64,000 nucleotides of DNA from an uncultured Clostridia bacterium. GTDB lineage: Bacteria > Bacillota > Clostridia > Christensenellales > Aristaeellaceae. Made by a program: the position numbers and the translations under genes. How positions within the stretch are numbered: position 1 is the stretch's first letter; the number at the start of each line of letters is the position of its first letter. A model generated the notes under the pieces. It was not told the DNA's origin and searched no databases. It saw only the letters and a program-made list of their open reading frames with translations. The DNA lies in contig CAKTUU010000001.1 of the NCBI GenBank assembly GCA_934621505.1, positions 207,775 through 271,774 on the forward strand. The letters run 5' to 3'. This document shows positions 1 through 8,118 of this stretch, piece by piece.

Positions 1-3000
1 GGCGGCCCTGACCTGCAAAACCGGCCGCCCTGTGGTGCTGGTGGCCGCCAACGAATTAAACGCCCAGCGCCATGCCCAGGACATTGAGCGCCTGACCGGT
101 CTGGGATGCGCCGTGCTGCCTCCCAGGGATATGCAGTTCAGCCGCGCCGCCATGAGCCGGGAAAGCACCTGGCAGCGGCTGAAGGTGCTGGACGCCATGG
201 CCAGCGGCGGCATTCGCGTGCTGTGCCTGAGTGTGGAGGCGCTGCTGGACCGCTGCGCCCCCGTCAGGCGTTTCCGGCAGGCGGCCATTTCCCTGAACGA
301 GGGCGAGCGCCATCCCCCCGAACAGCTGATGCAGCGCCTGATCGCCTGCGGGTACGAACGGGTGGCCATGGTGGAGGGGCAGGGCCAGTGCGCCATGCGG
401 GGCTCCATTCTGGACGTGTTTCCCTCCAACGCCCCGGACGCTTTGCGCATTGAGTTTTTTGACGACGAGGTGGACAGCCTGCGCCGGTTTGACTGCATCA
501 GCCAGCGCAGCATCGCCCGGGTCAAAAACGCCCGCATCGCCCCCGCCACGGAATGCCTGATCCAGGATGCTCATCAGGCGGCGGACCGGCTCAAGGCCGC
601 GCTGGACGCGGGCGTGGGCCATATGCTGCAGCTTCAGGACGGGCCGGCGGTTTCCGATAAGCCGGTTCCGGAGGGCCTTAGCAGTCTGGACAGCTTTTTA
701 AGCGGGCTGGACGCCATGGAAATGACCGAGGATACCCTGAAAACCGGCGACGCCCAGCCCGCCCGCCAGCAGGCAAGCGAGCTGGAATTGGGCTGGAAGC
801 GCCATTTGGACGATGTGGAGCGGGTACGGGCCGGGCAGACCATTCGCACCGCCCCCATGTGGATGAATGTGCTGCTGACGGACACGGTTCTGCCCACCGC
901 CTATCTGGACCATCCCATTGTGCTGCTGGACCGGCCCGACCAGTACCAGAGCCGCCTGAAGTCCGCCCAGGATGATTTTGTGGAGAGCTTCGACGACGCC
1001 TGTCTGCGGGGCGACGCCTTTGACGCGCAGAAGGACCTGCGCTTTGTCTACGAGGACGCTCTGGCGGATTGGAAGCGGCGGCCCTGCTTGTGCCTGACGG
1101 ATGTAATCGCGACCTTTGGACGGGTGAACCCCACCCAGGCCGTCAGCTTCGGGGCCAGCCCCTCCATGCCCTATCAGAGCCGGCTGGAGCCGCTGGCTCA
1201 GGATATTGGCAAATGGCGGCAGGCGGGGTATACCATTGTGCTGCTTACCGGCGGCGAGGCCCGGGGCCTGCGTCTGCAGCGGGCGCTGGAGGACCAGAAG
1301 GTGGCCGCCACCTACTGTGAGCGGCTGGACGGCAACCTGATTCAGCGGGAAGTGCTGATGCTGCCAGTGGCCTATCAAAAGGGCTTTGTGCACCCGGCGG
1401 CCAAACTGGCCCTGCTCAGCGACAGCGATATTTACGGCAGCGCCTACCAGCGGGCGCGTAAAAAACAGACCGCGGGCGAGCGCATCGCCTCCTTTACCGA
1501 CCTGAAGCCCGGGGACTATGTGGTGCATGATCTGCACGGCGTGGGCATCTTTAAGGGCATTGTGCAGCTGACAAGCGAGGGGGCCAAGCGGGATTACCTG
1601 CTGATTCAGTACGCGGGCAGCGATAAATTGTATGTGCCCACCGATCAGTTTGACCGGGTGACCAAGTTCATCGGCGCGGAGCAGAGCCTGCCCAAGCTGA
1701 ACCGGCTGGGCGGCGGCGAATGGGAAAAGCAGAAGAGCAAGGTAAAAGCCAGCCTGAAAAAGCTGGCCTTCGACCTGGCGGAGCTGTACGCCCGGCGCGC
1801 CAGGGAAACGGGCTACGCCTTCAGCCATGATAACCCCTGGCAGCAGGAATTTGAGGAGCTGTTCCCCTATGAGCTGACCGAGGACCAGCAGAAAAGCGTA
1901 GCCCAGATTGAGGCGGACATGGAAAGCCCCCGCAACATGGACCGGCTTTTGTGCGGCGATGTGGGCTACGGCAAAACCGAGGTGGCGCTGCGGGCCGCCT
2001 TTAAGGCCGTGGTGGACGGCAAGCAGGTGGCCATTCTGGCCCCTACCACCATTCTGGTGCAGCAGCACTACAACACCATCAAAAAGCGGTTTTCCGGCTT
2101 TCCGGTGCGCTGCGACATGATGTGCCGCTTCCGCACCGCCAGGGAGCAAAAGGAAATTGCCCGCAAATTGAAGGATGGCGAGCTGGACCTGGTGGTGGGC
2201 ACCCACCGCCTGCTGAATAAGGACGTGCAGTTTAAGGACCTGGGCCTGCTGATTGTGGACGAGGAGCAGCGCTTTGGCGTGGCCCACAAGGAAAGCATCC
2301 AGCATATGAAAAACAGGGTGGATGTGCTGACCCTGTCCGCCACGCCCATTCCCCGCACCCTGCATATGAGCATGGTGGGCATTCGGGACATGAGCCTTCT
2401 GGAAACCCCGCCGGAGGAACGCCTGCCTGTGAAAACCTATGTGATGGAGTACGACGACGTGCTGATTCGGGAGGCCATCCGCCGGGAAATGGCCCGGGGC
2501 GGGCAGGTCTACTTCCTGTACAACCGGGTGCGCAGCATCGAGCAGATGCAGGAACGGCTGAAAGCGCTGGTGCCGGAGGCGCGCATCGGCATTGCCCACG
2601 GGCAGATGCGGGAAAGCGCGCTGGAGGACGTGATGCTGGACTTTTACGCCGGCGCCTACGATGTGCTGCTGTGCACCACCATTGTGGAAAGCGGACTGGA
2701 CGTGCCCGACGCCAATACGCTGATTGTGTTTGACGCGGACCGCTTCGGCCTGTCCCAGCTGTACCAGATTCGTGGCCGGGTAGGCCGCAGCAGCCGTCAG
2801 GGCTACGCCTACTTTACCATTCGCCAGAATAAAATGCTGTCCGAAACCGCCGACCAGCGCCTGTCCGCCATTCGGGAATTTACCGAGTTTGGCGCGGGCT
2901 ACCGCATCGCCATGCGGGATTTGGAGATACGCGGCGCGGGCGATGTGCTGGGCCCCCAGCAGAGCGGGCACCTGAGCACCGTTGGCTACGACATGTATGT

Positions 3001-3538
3001 AAAGCTGATTGAGCAGGCGGTCAGCGAGGTGCAGGGCGTGGAAACCACCCCCGAGGTGGATACCCGCGTGGAGCTGGCGCTGGACGCGTACCTGCCGGAG
3101 GATTATGTGCCGGACGAAAAGCTGCGGGTGGAAATTTACAAGCGCATCGCCATGATTCAGGACGAGGCGGGGCGGATGGAAATCGAGGCCGAGCTGATCG
3201 ACCGGTTTGGCGATGTGCCCGACCCTGTGGAAACCCTGATGCGCATTGCCCAGCTGCGGGGCGTAACCCGAATGCTGGGGGTAAGCCACCTGTTTTTGCG
3301 GCCGGACGGCGTGCATATGCGCCTGGATGAAAAGGCCATGCCCGACCCGGCGCTGCTGTTTGAGGCGGTTACCCGCACGGACAAACGGCTGCGCTTCGGC
3401 GTGGGCAAAACCCCGGAGCTGGTATTGCAGCAGCGGGGCCTGACCCCGGAAAGCGCTCTGGAAACCTGCATGGTGGTGATGGATATGACCCACCGGGAGC
3501 TGGAAAAGCTGAAAAAGGAAAACGCGCAAAAAGCGTAA
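1..3538 (+). CDS. mfd: Transcription-repair coupling factor Mfd (5' end outside window)
   Basis: SF2 DNA translocase that removes stalled RNA polymerase and recruits UvrA to lesions. The frame is open to the left edge, so the start codon lies upstream; about 1178 residues are visible, close to the full family length. A UvrB-like N-terminal region is followed by a CarD-type RNA polymerase interaction domain (GDYVVHDLHGVGIF near residue 490). The helicase core shows Walker A GDVGYGKTE, the DEEQ box in DEEQRFGV, motif III LSATPIPRTL and motif VI RGRVGR. A C-terminal TRCF domain ends the protein. A strong terminator follows directly. uvrB lies far away at the other end of the window. Confidence 0.97.
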   Translation, partial: AALTCKTGRPVVLVAANELNAQRHAQDIERLTGLGCAVLPPRDMQFSRAAMSRESTWQRLKVLDAMASGGIRVLCLSVEALLDRCAPVRRFRQAAISLNEGERHPPEQLMQRLIACGYERVAMVEGQGQCAMRGSILDVFPSNAPDALRIEFFDDEVDSLRRFDCISQRSIARVKNARIAPATECLIQDAHQAADRLKAALDAGVGHMLQLQDGPAVSDKPVPEGLSSLDSFLSGLDAMEMTEDTLKTGDAQPARQQASELELGWKRHLDDVERVRAGQTIRTAPMWMNVLLTDTVLPTAYLDHPIVLLDRPDQYQSRLKSAQDDFVESFDDACLRGDAFDAQKDLRFVYEDALADWKRRPCLCLTDVIATFGRVNPTQAVSFGASPSMPYQSRLEPLAQDIGKWRQAGYTIVLLTGGEARGLRLQRALEDQKVAATYCERLDGNLIQREVLMLPVAYQKGFVHPAAKLALLSDSDIYGSAYQRARKKQTAGERIASFTDLKPGDYVVHDLHGVGIFKGIVQLTSEGAKRDYLLIQYAGSDKLYVPTDQFDRVTKFIGAEQSLPKLNRLGGGEWEKQKSKVKASLKKLAFDLAELYARRARETGYAFSHDNPWQQEFEELFPYELTEDQQKSVAQIEADMESPRNMDRLLCGDVGYGKTEVALRAAFKAVVDGKQVAILAPTTILVQQHYNTIKKRFSGFPVRCDMMCRFRTAREQKEIARKLKDGELDLVVGTHRLLNKDVQFKDLGLLIVDEEQRFGVAHKESIQHMKNRVDVLTLSATPIPRTLHMSMVGIRDMSLLETPPEERLPVKTYVMEYDDVLIREAIRREMARGGQVYFLYNRVRSIEQMQERLKALVPEARIGIAHGQMRESALEDVMLDFYAGAYDVLLCTTIVESGLDVPDANTLIVFDADRFGLSQLYQIRGRVGRSSRQGYAYFTIRQNKMLSETADQRLSAIREFTEFGAGYRIAMRDLEIRGAGDVLGPQQSGHLSTVGYDMYVKLIEQAVSEVQGVETTPEVDTRVELALDAYLPEDYVPDEKLRVEIYKRIAMIQDEAGRMEIEAELIDRFGDVPDPVETLMRIAQLRGVTRMLGVSHLFLRPDGVHMRLDEKAMPDPALLFEAVTRTDKRLRFGVGKTPELVLQQRGLTPESALETCMVVMDMTHRELEKLKKENAQKA

Positions 3539-3543
3539 ACGCA

Positions 3544-3580
3544 GCGGACGCGGCCAGTACGACAGGCCGCGTCCGCTTCT
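3544..3580 (+). terminator. Intrinsic terminator of mfd
   Basis: A perfect 12-bp GC-rich stem (GCGGACGCGGCC with GGCCGCGTCCGC) and a 9-nt loop begin 6 nt after the mfd stop codon. Only a short pyrimidine tail (TTCT) follows, so the stem probably does most of the work. Confidence 0.75.
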
Positions 3581-3612
3581 ATATTGTATCAAAAGAAAAG
3601 GGGAAAAGTTTT

Positions 3613-3898
3613 ACACGGAAGCAAACAGGTCAGTGAACATCCGTGTCTTCGTGAGCCGGGTCCAGGGAAGAGCCCTGTCGCTTCACACGGAAACAACTAT
3701 GTCAGTGAACATCCGCATCTTCGTGAGCCGGGTCCAGGGCACCGCCCTGGCGCTTCACACGGAAGCAAACAGGTCAGTGAACATCCGTGTCTTCGTGAGC
3801 CGGGTCCAAGGAAGAGCCCTGTCGCTTCACACGGAAACAACTATGTCAGTGAACATCCGCATCTTCGTGAGCTGGGTCCAGGGCAGAGCCCTGGCGCT
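3613..3898. repeat. Four tandem copies of a 72-bp repeat
   Basis: Unit starts (ACACGGAA) lie at 3613, 3685, 3757 and 3829, exactly 72 bp apart. Copies 1 and 3 (GCAAACAGG, CGTGTCTTC variants) alternate with copies 2 and 4 (ACAACTATG, CGCATCTTC variants), so the array may have grown by doubling a 144-bp dimer. Each unit holds a small hairpin of the form CCAGGGNNNNNCCCTGG. There are no spacers, so it is not CRISPR. The last copy runs into the 3' end of the leftward glycosyltransferase gene and supplies its last codons and stop. Because 72 is a multiple of 3, spurious long reading frames cross the array. Confidence 0.95.
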
Positions 3899-4820
3899 GG
3901 CCGTCGGCGATTTCGATGAGGTAGGGCGGACGGCGGCGGGACGCGTCAAAGGTGCGCCAGAGATAGTTGCCCAGCAGCCCAAGGGTCATCATGATAATGC
4001 CAAAGGAAAGCAGCTGGAAGATGAACATCATGGTCCAGCCGGTAACATGAATGCTGCCCCGCAGTTTGGAAATCAAAGCGTCAATGGCCCAAATCAGGCT
4101 GCCGATGACCGACAGCACCCCAAGCCCGGTGATAAAGGTGATGGGCACGGTGGAAAAGCTGAACAGGGTGTCCATGACCAGACGAATTTTCTTTTTCAGC
4201 GTCCAGCGGCTTTTGCCGATTTTGCGCTCCCGGCGGATGTAGGTAACCGTGCCGGTGGTAAAGCCGCTCCACAAAATCTGGCCGTCCAGAGCGCTGTTGG
4301 GCTCGTCCATGCGGCGCAACACCTCGATGACCTTGCGGTCCAGCAAAAACACGTCAAAGCCCTTTTTGGGCATGTTGGGCAGGGCAAACCGGCGGGTGAT
4401 GCCGTAATATAAATCCGCAAAAAACTCCTGAACCCTGCTTTCCTCGCGGCCTTCCCGCACGGCCAGCACCACGTTGCAGCCCTGCCGCCAGCGCTGGTAC
4501 ATTTCCAAAAGCATCTCCGTGGGCTCCTGCAGGTCGGCGGCCTTGACCACGGCGCAGTCGCCGGTGGCCTGACACAGGCCGCACAGCACCGCCGCGTCGC
4601 TGCCAAAATTGCGGCTCAGACGGAAAATGCGGATGTGCCTGTCCTGTCTGGCCAGCTGCTGCATCACCTGATAGCTGTTGTCGCCGCTGCCATCGTCCAC
4701 AAAGATCAATTCGTAATCAAAATCAATCCGGTCAATCAGCTTTTCCTTCAGGTCGTCGTACAGCGGCGGCAGGTTGTCCGCGTTGTAGTAGACGGGAATG
4801 ACCACAGACAGTTTAGGCAC
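3846..4820 (-). CDS. GT2 polyprenyl-phosphate glycosyltransferase (GtrB/CsbB-like)
   Basis: Predicted to move a nucleotide-activated sugar onto undecaprenyl phosphate at the inner face of the membrane. The N-terminal GT-A domain starts LSVVIPVYYN and has FVDDGSGD and a KAADLQEP acidic motif. Two hydrophobic segments occupy about residues 225-295, the GtrB/ArnC/CsbB layout. It overlaps the ketoisomerase stop by 8 bp, so it is the last gene of a coupled operon. The final 15 residues or so (GSALDPAHEDADVH) are encoded by the fourth 72-bp repeat unit, so the original C-terminus appears altered. The partner flippase is probably the GtrA gene across the divergent promoters. The sugar donor is inferred from neighbours, not seen in this protein. 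Confidence 0.9.
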   Translation of the reverse strand: MPKLSVVIPVYYNADNLPPLYDDLKEKLIDRIDFDYELIFVDDGSGDNSYQVMQQLARQDRHIRIFRLSRNFGSDAAVLCGLCQATGDCAVVKAADLQEPTEMLLEMYQRWRQGCNVVLAVREGREESRVQEFFADLYYGITRRFALPNMPKKGFDVFLLDRKVIEVLRRMDEPNSALDGQILWSGFTTGTVTYIRRERKIGKSRWTLKKKIRLVMDTLFSFSTVPITFITGLGVLSVIGSLIWAIDALISKLRGSIHVTGWTMMFIFQLLSFGIIMMTLGLLGNYLWRTFDASRRRPPYLIEIADGQRQGSALDPAHEDADVH

Positions 4821-5223
4821 GGCCGCTTACCTCCCGCACAAAGGCGTCGTAATCCCGAATGTACTCGCCGGGATCGTAGGCCTCGCTGGACAGTACCAGC
4901 AGCACGCTGTCCGGCGAAAAATCGTACATGTCCTTCCAGATCATTTTGGGCAGGTACAGGCCGGTGTGGGGCCGGTTGATGGAAAACACCGCCTCGTTGC
5001 CCAGCCCGTCCCGGGCGCGCACCTTGCTTTGCCCCGCCACGTTGATCAGCACAAATTCGCTTTTGCGGTTGGCGTGGCAGCCCCGCACCACATCCGGGTC
5101 GGAACCGTAGATGTAAAAAACCCGCTTGATGTCGAAGGGAATATCCTTCTGCCCCTCCACCACCACCAGGTGGCCCCGGTCGTCGCCGTGCTGGGGAAAT
5201 TCAAGCATTTGTACGTTCATCAT
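4813..5223 (-). CDS. FdtA/QdtA-like sugar 3,4-ketoisomerase (cupin)
   Basis: A 136-residue single-domain cupin of the WxcM/FdtA type. Family members convert dTDP-4-keto-6-deoxyglucose to the 3-keto isomer, the first committed step to dTDP-3-amino-3,6-dideoxyhexoses. Visible family features are the DDRGHLVVVEG start, RVFYIYG and RGCHANRKSEFVLINVAG, which carries the catalytic-type His. The ATG at 5223 shares its A with the stop of the upstream acyltransferase (TGATG), so translation is coupled. Its neighbours are exactly the next two enzymes of an Fdt/Qdt pathway. Sequence alone does not separate FdtA (galacto product) from QdtA (gluco product). Confidence 0.87.
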   Translation of the reverse strand: MMNVQMLEFPQHGDDRGHLVVVEGQKDIPFDIKRVFYIYGSDPDVVRGCHANRKSEFVLINVAGQSKVRARDGLGNEAVFSINRPHTGLYLPKMIWKDMYDFSPDSVLLVLSSEAYDPGEYIRDYDAFVREVSGRA

Positions 5224-6227
5224 CAGGCTTGGCCTCCTTTTTTGTAGCGGCGGGTGTAAATGCGGTTCAGGGAATGCAAAGCGCCGTAGCCTTCCTTGTT
5301 TTGAATCAGGCCGGTGTTCAGCACCCTTCCCCGGTCGTGGGTGCTGGTGCCGAAGGATACCTTCGCGCAGCCCCGGGAAAGGGCGGCGCGGATAACGCTG
5401 TCGTACAGACAGGTGCTGACCCCTCTGGCCGCCGGATGGGTGGCCAGATACTGGGTATGCAGCACATTGGTTTGCGCGAAGAAGAACAAAAACGCCCCGG
5501 CGCATAATTCGTTTTGATCGTTGTATACGCCCAGCACGGCGCACTCCGCCGCCAGACGGTCAAGCACAAAATCCCGCAGCTCGGACAGGGTATGCACCGG
5601 TTTGGCGTCAAATTTTTGTAGGTTCAGGCACAGCAGGTCGTAAAAGGCGGAAAGACCGGCTTCGTCCGGAATGGGCGCGTCGTGGTAACCCGCTTTTTCA
5701 CACTTTTTCAGGTCGTAGCGCTTGTTGAAGGAATAGTCCGCCCGCAGCTGGTCGTAGGGCTTGCACAGAGGCAGATAGGCGGCGATTTCCAGCTCATCCG
5801 TATAGCCCGCGTGATACAGGGCGTATTGCAGCGCGTCCGTAGGCAGCGAGGCGAACAGGTCGCTGGTGATTTTCAGCTCCGCCGCGGCGTACCGCCGGAC
5901 CCAGCAGTCGTCCAGCGCCTCTATCATTTCCACCAGCTTGGGGGCGCGCAGCAGGGCGGGGGCGATCACCGGGCCGCCAAAGGTGCTGCCCGGATGGGAG
6001 CGCAGCCAGAGCTGCCCGTCGATCATCTGCTCGGCGGCGGGCACGGCGGCCACCAGCTCCTGCCCTTCCAGCACCATTACGCTGGCATCCGTAAAGCGCC
6101 CCTGTGGATGATAGCTTAAAAAGCGCCGGCTTTGCAGAAAGGTGCCGTTGGCGCTGTGGTTCAGCACAAAATCATCCCAGCGCGCCGCGTGATCCGGGGT
6201 ATAGGGGACAACGGTCAGTTTACTCAT
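5223..6227 (-). CDS. FemAB/GNAT-fold acyltransferase, probable sugar N-acyltransferase
   Basis: A 334-residue protein of the Acetyltransf_6/FemAB-like type, used either for amino sugar N-acylation or for aminoacyl transfer to the cell wall. Supporting blocks are WDDFVLNHSANGTFLQSRRF at the N-terminus, FNKRYDLKKCEKAGY in the middle and GVSTCLYDSVIRAALSRG near residue 275. It sits between a ketoisomerase and a DegT aminotransferase, so I infer it acylates the 3-amino group made by the aminotransferase. It would then replace the left-handed beta-helix FdtC/QdtC, which is absent here. A peptidoglycan-bridge role is the alternative, but context argues against it. Confidence 0.75.
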   Translation of the reverse strand: MSKLTVVPYTPDHAARWDDFVLNHSANGTFLQSRRFLSYHPQGRFTDASVMVLEGQELVAAVPAAEQMIDGQLWLRSHPGSTFGGPVIAPALLRAPKLVEMIEALDDCWVRRYAAAELKITSDLFASLPTDALQYALYHAGYTDELEIAAYLPLCKPYDQLRADYSFNKRYDLKKCEKAGYHDAPIPDEAGLSAFYDLLCLNLQKFDAKPVHTLSELRDFVLDRLAAECAVLGVYNDQNELCAGAFLFFFAQTNVLHTQYLATHPAARGVSTCLYDSVIRAALSRGCAKVSFGTSTHDRGRVLNTGLIQNKEGYGALHSLNRIYTRRYKKGGQA

Positions 6228-6236
6228 AACGCTCCT

Positions 6237-7355
6237 TTAGGGCCGAAAGGCATTGATCAGTTCAATAACCCGCCGCTGGTTTTCCGGCGTATAGCCATTG
6301 TACATGGGCAGGCTCAGCACCTGATCCGCGTATTGCTCCGCAATGGGAAAGTCGCCCCGATGGTAGCCCAGGCTGGCATAAGCCTTGCTCAGGTGGGGAG
6401 GGATGGGATAGTGCACCTCGGTGCCCACGCCGTTTTGCCGCAGGTACTGGCGCAGCTGATCCCGGTAGGGGGTATGAATGACAAACTGGTGCCAGGTGCT
6501 TACCACGCCGGGGCGTACCCTGGGCAGGGCCAGATAGTCCGTGCGGATTCCCTCCATGTACCGGCTGGCGATGACCGCCCGTTCCGCGTTGATCTGGTCC
6601 AGATATTGCAGCTTGACCCGCAGCAGGCCCGCCTGCAATTCGTGCAGGCGGCTGTTGGTGCCTACCACCTCGTTTTGATAATGCACCTTGCTGCCGTAAT
6701 TGCGGAAGGTGCGGCAGCGGTCGGCAATGTCGTCGTCATTGGTGGTGATGCAGCCGCCCTCGCCAAAAGCGCCCAGTCCCTTGGTGGGGTAAAAGCTGAA
6801 GCAGCCGATGCGGCCAAAGCTGCCCGCCTGCCTGCCGCGCCAGGTGGTGCCGTGGCTTTGGGCGCAGTCCTCCACCAGAATCAGGTTGTGATGGGCGCAG
6901 ATCTCCCCCAGCTTGTCCATATCGCAGGTCTGGCCGTACAGATGCACCGCCAGAATGGCGCGGGTAGCTGGGGTAACGGCCGCTTCCACCTTATCCGCGT
7001 CCAGGTTGTCATACTCGTCCGGCTCCACAAACACGGGGGTGGCTCCGTTGATGGTAATGCCCATAACGCAGGCGATATAGGCGTTGGAGCAGACGATTAC
7101 CTCGTCCCCCGGCCCCATGTTCAGCAGGCGAAAGGCAATCCACAGCGCGTCCAGGCCGCTGGCCAGACCCACACAGTGCTTTACCCCCACATAATCGGCA
7201 AACTCACGCTCAAAGGATTTTACCTCATTACCCAGCACATACCACCCGCTGCGCAAAACCTCCACGGCCTTTTGCTCATATTCGGCGGCGTGCTGCATAT
7301 AGGCGGCCTTTAAATCATTAACGGGAATGGTTACAGGCGGCAAAACTTGGCTCAT
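6237..7355 (-). CDS. DegT/DnrJ/EryC1 aminotransferase (FdtB/QdtB-like)
   Basis: PLP-dependent sugar aminotransferase of 372 residues. The pyridoxal lysine is K192 in FYPTKGLGAFGEGG; the SGLDAL phosphate-binding turn (residues 66-71) and VEDCAQSHG (161-169) are also intact. The family aminates keto sugars on a nucleotide carrier, and next to an FdtA-like ketoisomerase the likely substrate is the 3-keto-6-deoxyhexose. I chose the ATG at 7355 because GGAGAT lies 7 nt upstream; the longer frame to 7445 would run through the promoter. It is the first gene of the leftward four-gene operon. Confidence 0.9.
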   Translation of the reverse strand: MSQVLPPVTIPVNDLKAAYMQHAAEYEQKAVEVLRSGWYVLGNEVKSFEREFADYVGVKHCVGLASGLDALWIAFRLLNMGPGDEVIVCSNAYIACVMGITINGATPVFVEPDEYDNLDADKVEAAVTPATRAILAVHLYGQTCDMDKLGEICAHHNLILVEDCAQSHGTTWRGRQAGSFGRIGCFSFYPTKGLGAFGEGGCITTNDDDIADRCRTFRNYGSKVHYQNEVVGTNSRLHELQAGLLRVKLQYLDQINAERAVIASRYMEGIRTDYLALPRVRPGVVSTWHQFVIHTPYRDQLRQYLRQNGVGTEVHYPIPPHLSKAYASLGYHRGDFPIAEQYADQVLSLPMYNGYTPENQRRVIELINAFRP

Positions 7356-7410
7356 GACAATCTCCTTATCTTTCCGGCCGCACAAAAAACGGCCCAACTT
7401 TCCTACTTTT

Positions 7411-7438
7411 ATTATAGCGTGAAGGCGAAAAATGTCAA
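7411..7438 (-). promoter_or_regulatory. Sigma-A promoter of the leftward sugar operon
   Basis: Reading leftward, TTGACA (7438-7433), a 16-bp spacer and TATAAT (7416-7411) both match consensus fully. They lie about 55 bp upstream of the aminotransferase start. Confidence 0.9.
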
Positions 7439-7446
7439 TCGGCATG

Positions 7447-7545
7447 GGGCGCGCATTCGCCTCTGAGGAGGCGTCTGCTCTTTATAACCCACAAGCTGGC
7501 GTGCTGCTCGCTCAGTGGGAGGGTAACACCCCGCCAGCCGCAAAT
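7447..7545. repeat. Dispersed non-coding repeat, copy 1
   Basis: The hairpin CGCCTC-TGAG-GAGGCG is followed by AACCCACA and a GC-rich tail. A related copy in the opposite orientation lies at about 33760-33855. Over the hairpin core (7447-7480 against the complement of 33821-33855) about 29 of 33 bases agree by eye, and AACCCACA is conserved in both. It occupies the space between two divergent promoters and has no credible reading frame. Confidence 0.7.
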
Positions 7546-7607
7546 GGGGCATCTGGCGGGGCGTACAGGCTGTTGCATCGTTCTTAGCAAAGGCTCCCTT
7601 GTCCGCC

Positions 7608-7636
7608 TTGCGCATCCATCCCTTTTGGGTTACAAT
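7608..7636 (+). promoter_or_regulatory. Probable promoter of gtrA-ltaS
   Basis: TTGCGC, a 17-bp spacer and TACAAT lie 37 bp upstream of the GtrA start. The -35 box is weak. Confidence 0.5.
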
Positions 7637-7672
7637 GGAAAACGCACTTTCTGTCAGGAGGTTTTTTCCGGG

Positions 7673-8107
7673 ATGCAGCGTTTTCGTAGCTGGATCGCCC
7701 AGACCCCTTGGGCGGCCAAACTGTGGCAGTTTATCAAATTTGGCGTGGTGGGCGTGAGCAATACCCTCATTTCCATCGGGGTGTATCAGCTGTGCGTGCA
7801 TGGACTGGGCTGGCCCTATCTGCTGGCGAACGCCTGCGGCCTGGTCGTCAGCGTTATGAACGCCTATTATTGGAACAACCGGGTGGTCTTTGGCCAGGGC
7901 GAAAAAAAGACTCCGGGGCAGCACCTGCTGGGGTATTTGAAGTCCCTGACGGCATATGGCGGCACCTTTCTGCTGGATTCCGCCCTGCTGGTATTCTGGG
8001 TGGAGGTTGTGCACACCGGGGAAACCCTGGCGCCCTTCCTGAATTTGTGCGTCACCATTCCCCTGAATTTTCTGGTCAACAAATACTGGACCTTCCGCAA
8101 GAAATGA
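7673..8107 (+). CDS. GtrA-family membrane protein, probable lipid-linked sugar flippase
   Basis: A 144-residue protein with four hydrophobic segments. The GtrA/GtcA landmarks are WQFIKFGVVGVSNTLIS in helix 1, YYWNNRVVF after helix 2 and FLVNKYWTFRKK at the C-terminus. Family members carry undecaprenyl-phosphate-linked monosaccharides across the membrane so that polymers outside can be decorated. AGGAGG lies 11 nt before the ATG at 7673. It is 11 bp from the LtaS-like gene and divergent from the GtrB-like glycosyltransferase operon, so it may link sugar supply to LTA decoration. Confidence 0.92.
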   Translation: MQRFRSWIAQTPWAAKLWQFIKFGVVGVSNTLISIGVYQLCVHGLGWPYLLANACGLVVSVMNAYYWNNRVVFGQGEKKTPGQHLLGYLKSLTAYGGTFLLDSALLVFWVEVVHTGETLAPFLNLCVTIPLNFLVNKYWTFRKK

Positions 8108-8118
8108 GGCCGCATGGG

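Noticed and set aside
698..3592. 964-residue open frame antisense to mfd
   Set aside because: It is a GC-driven shadow frame rich in His, Gln and Ala, with no ribosome site or domain, and it lies opposite a certain gene.
3613..3898. CRISPR array
   Set aside because: The copies are contiguous tandem units with no unique spacers.
3633..4412. Plus-strand frame encoding a repeated MNIRVFVSRVQG-type peptide
   Set aside because: The repeats stay in frame only because the unit is 72 bp (3 x 24). The frame then runs antisense through a clear glycosyltransferase gene and has no ribosome site.
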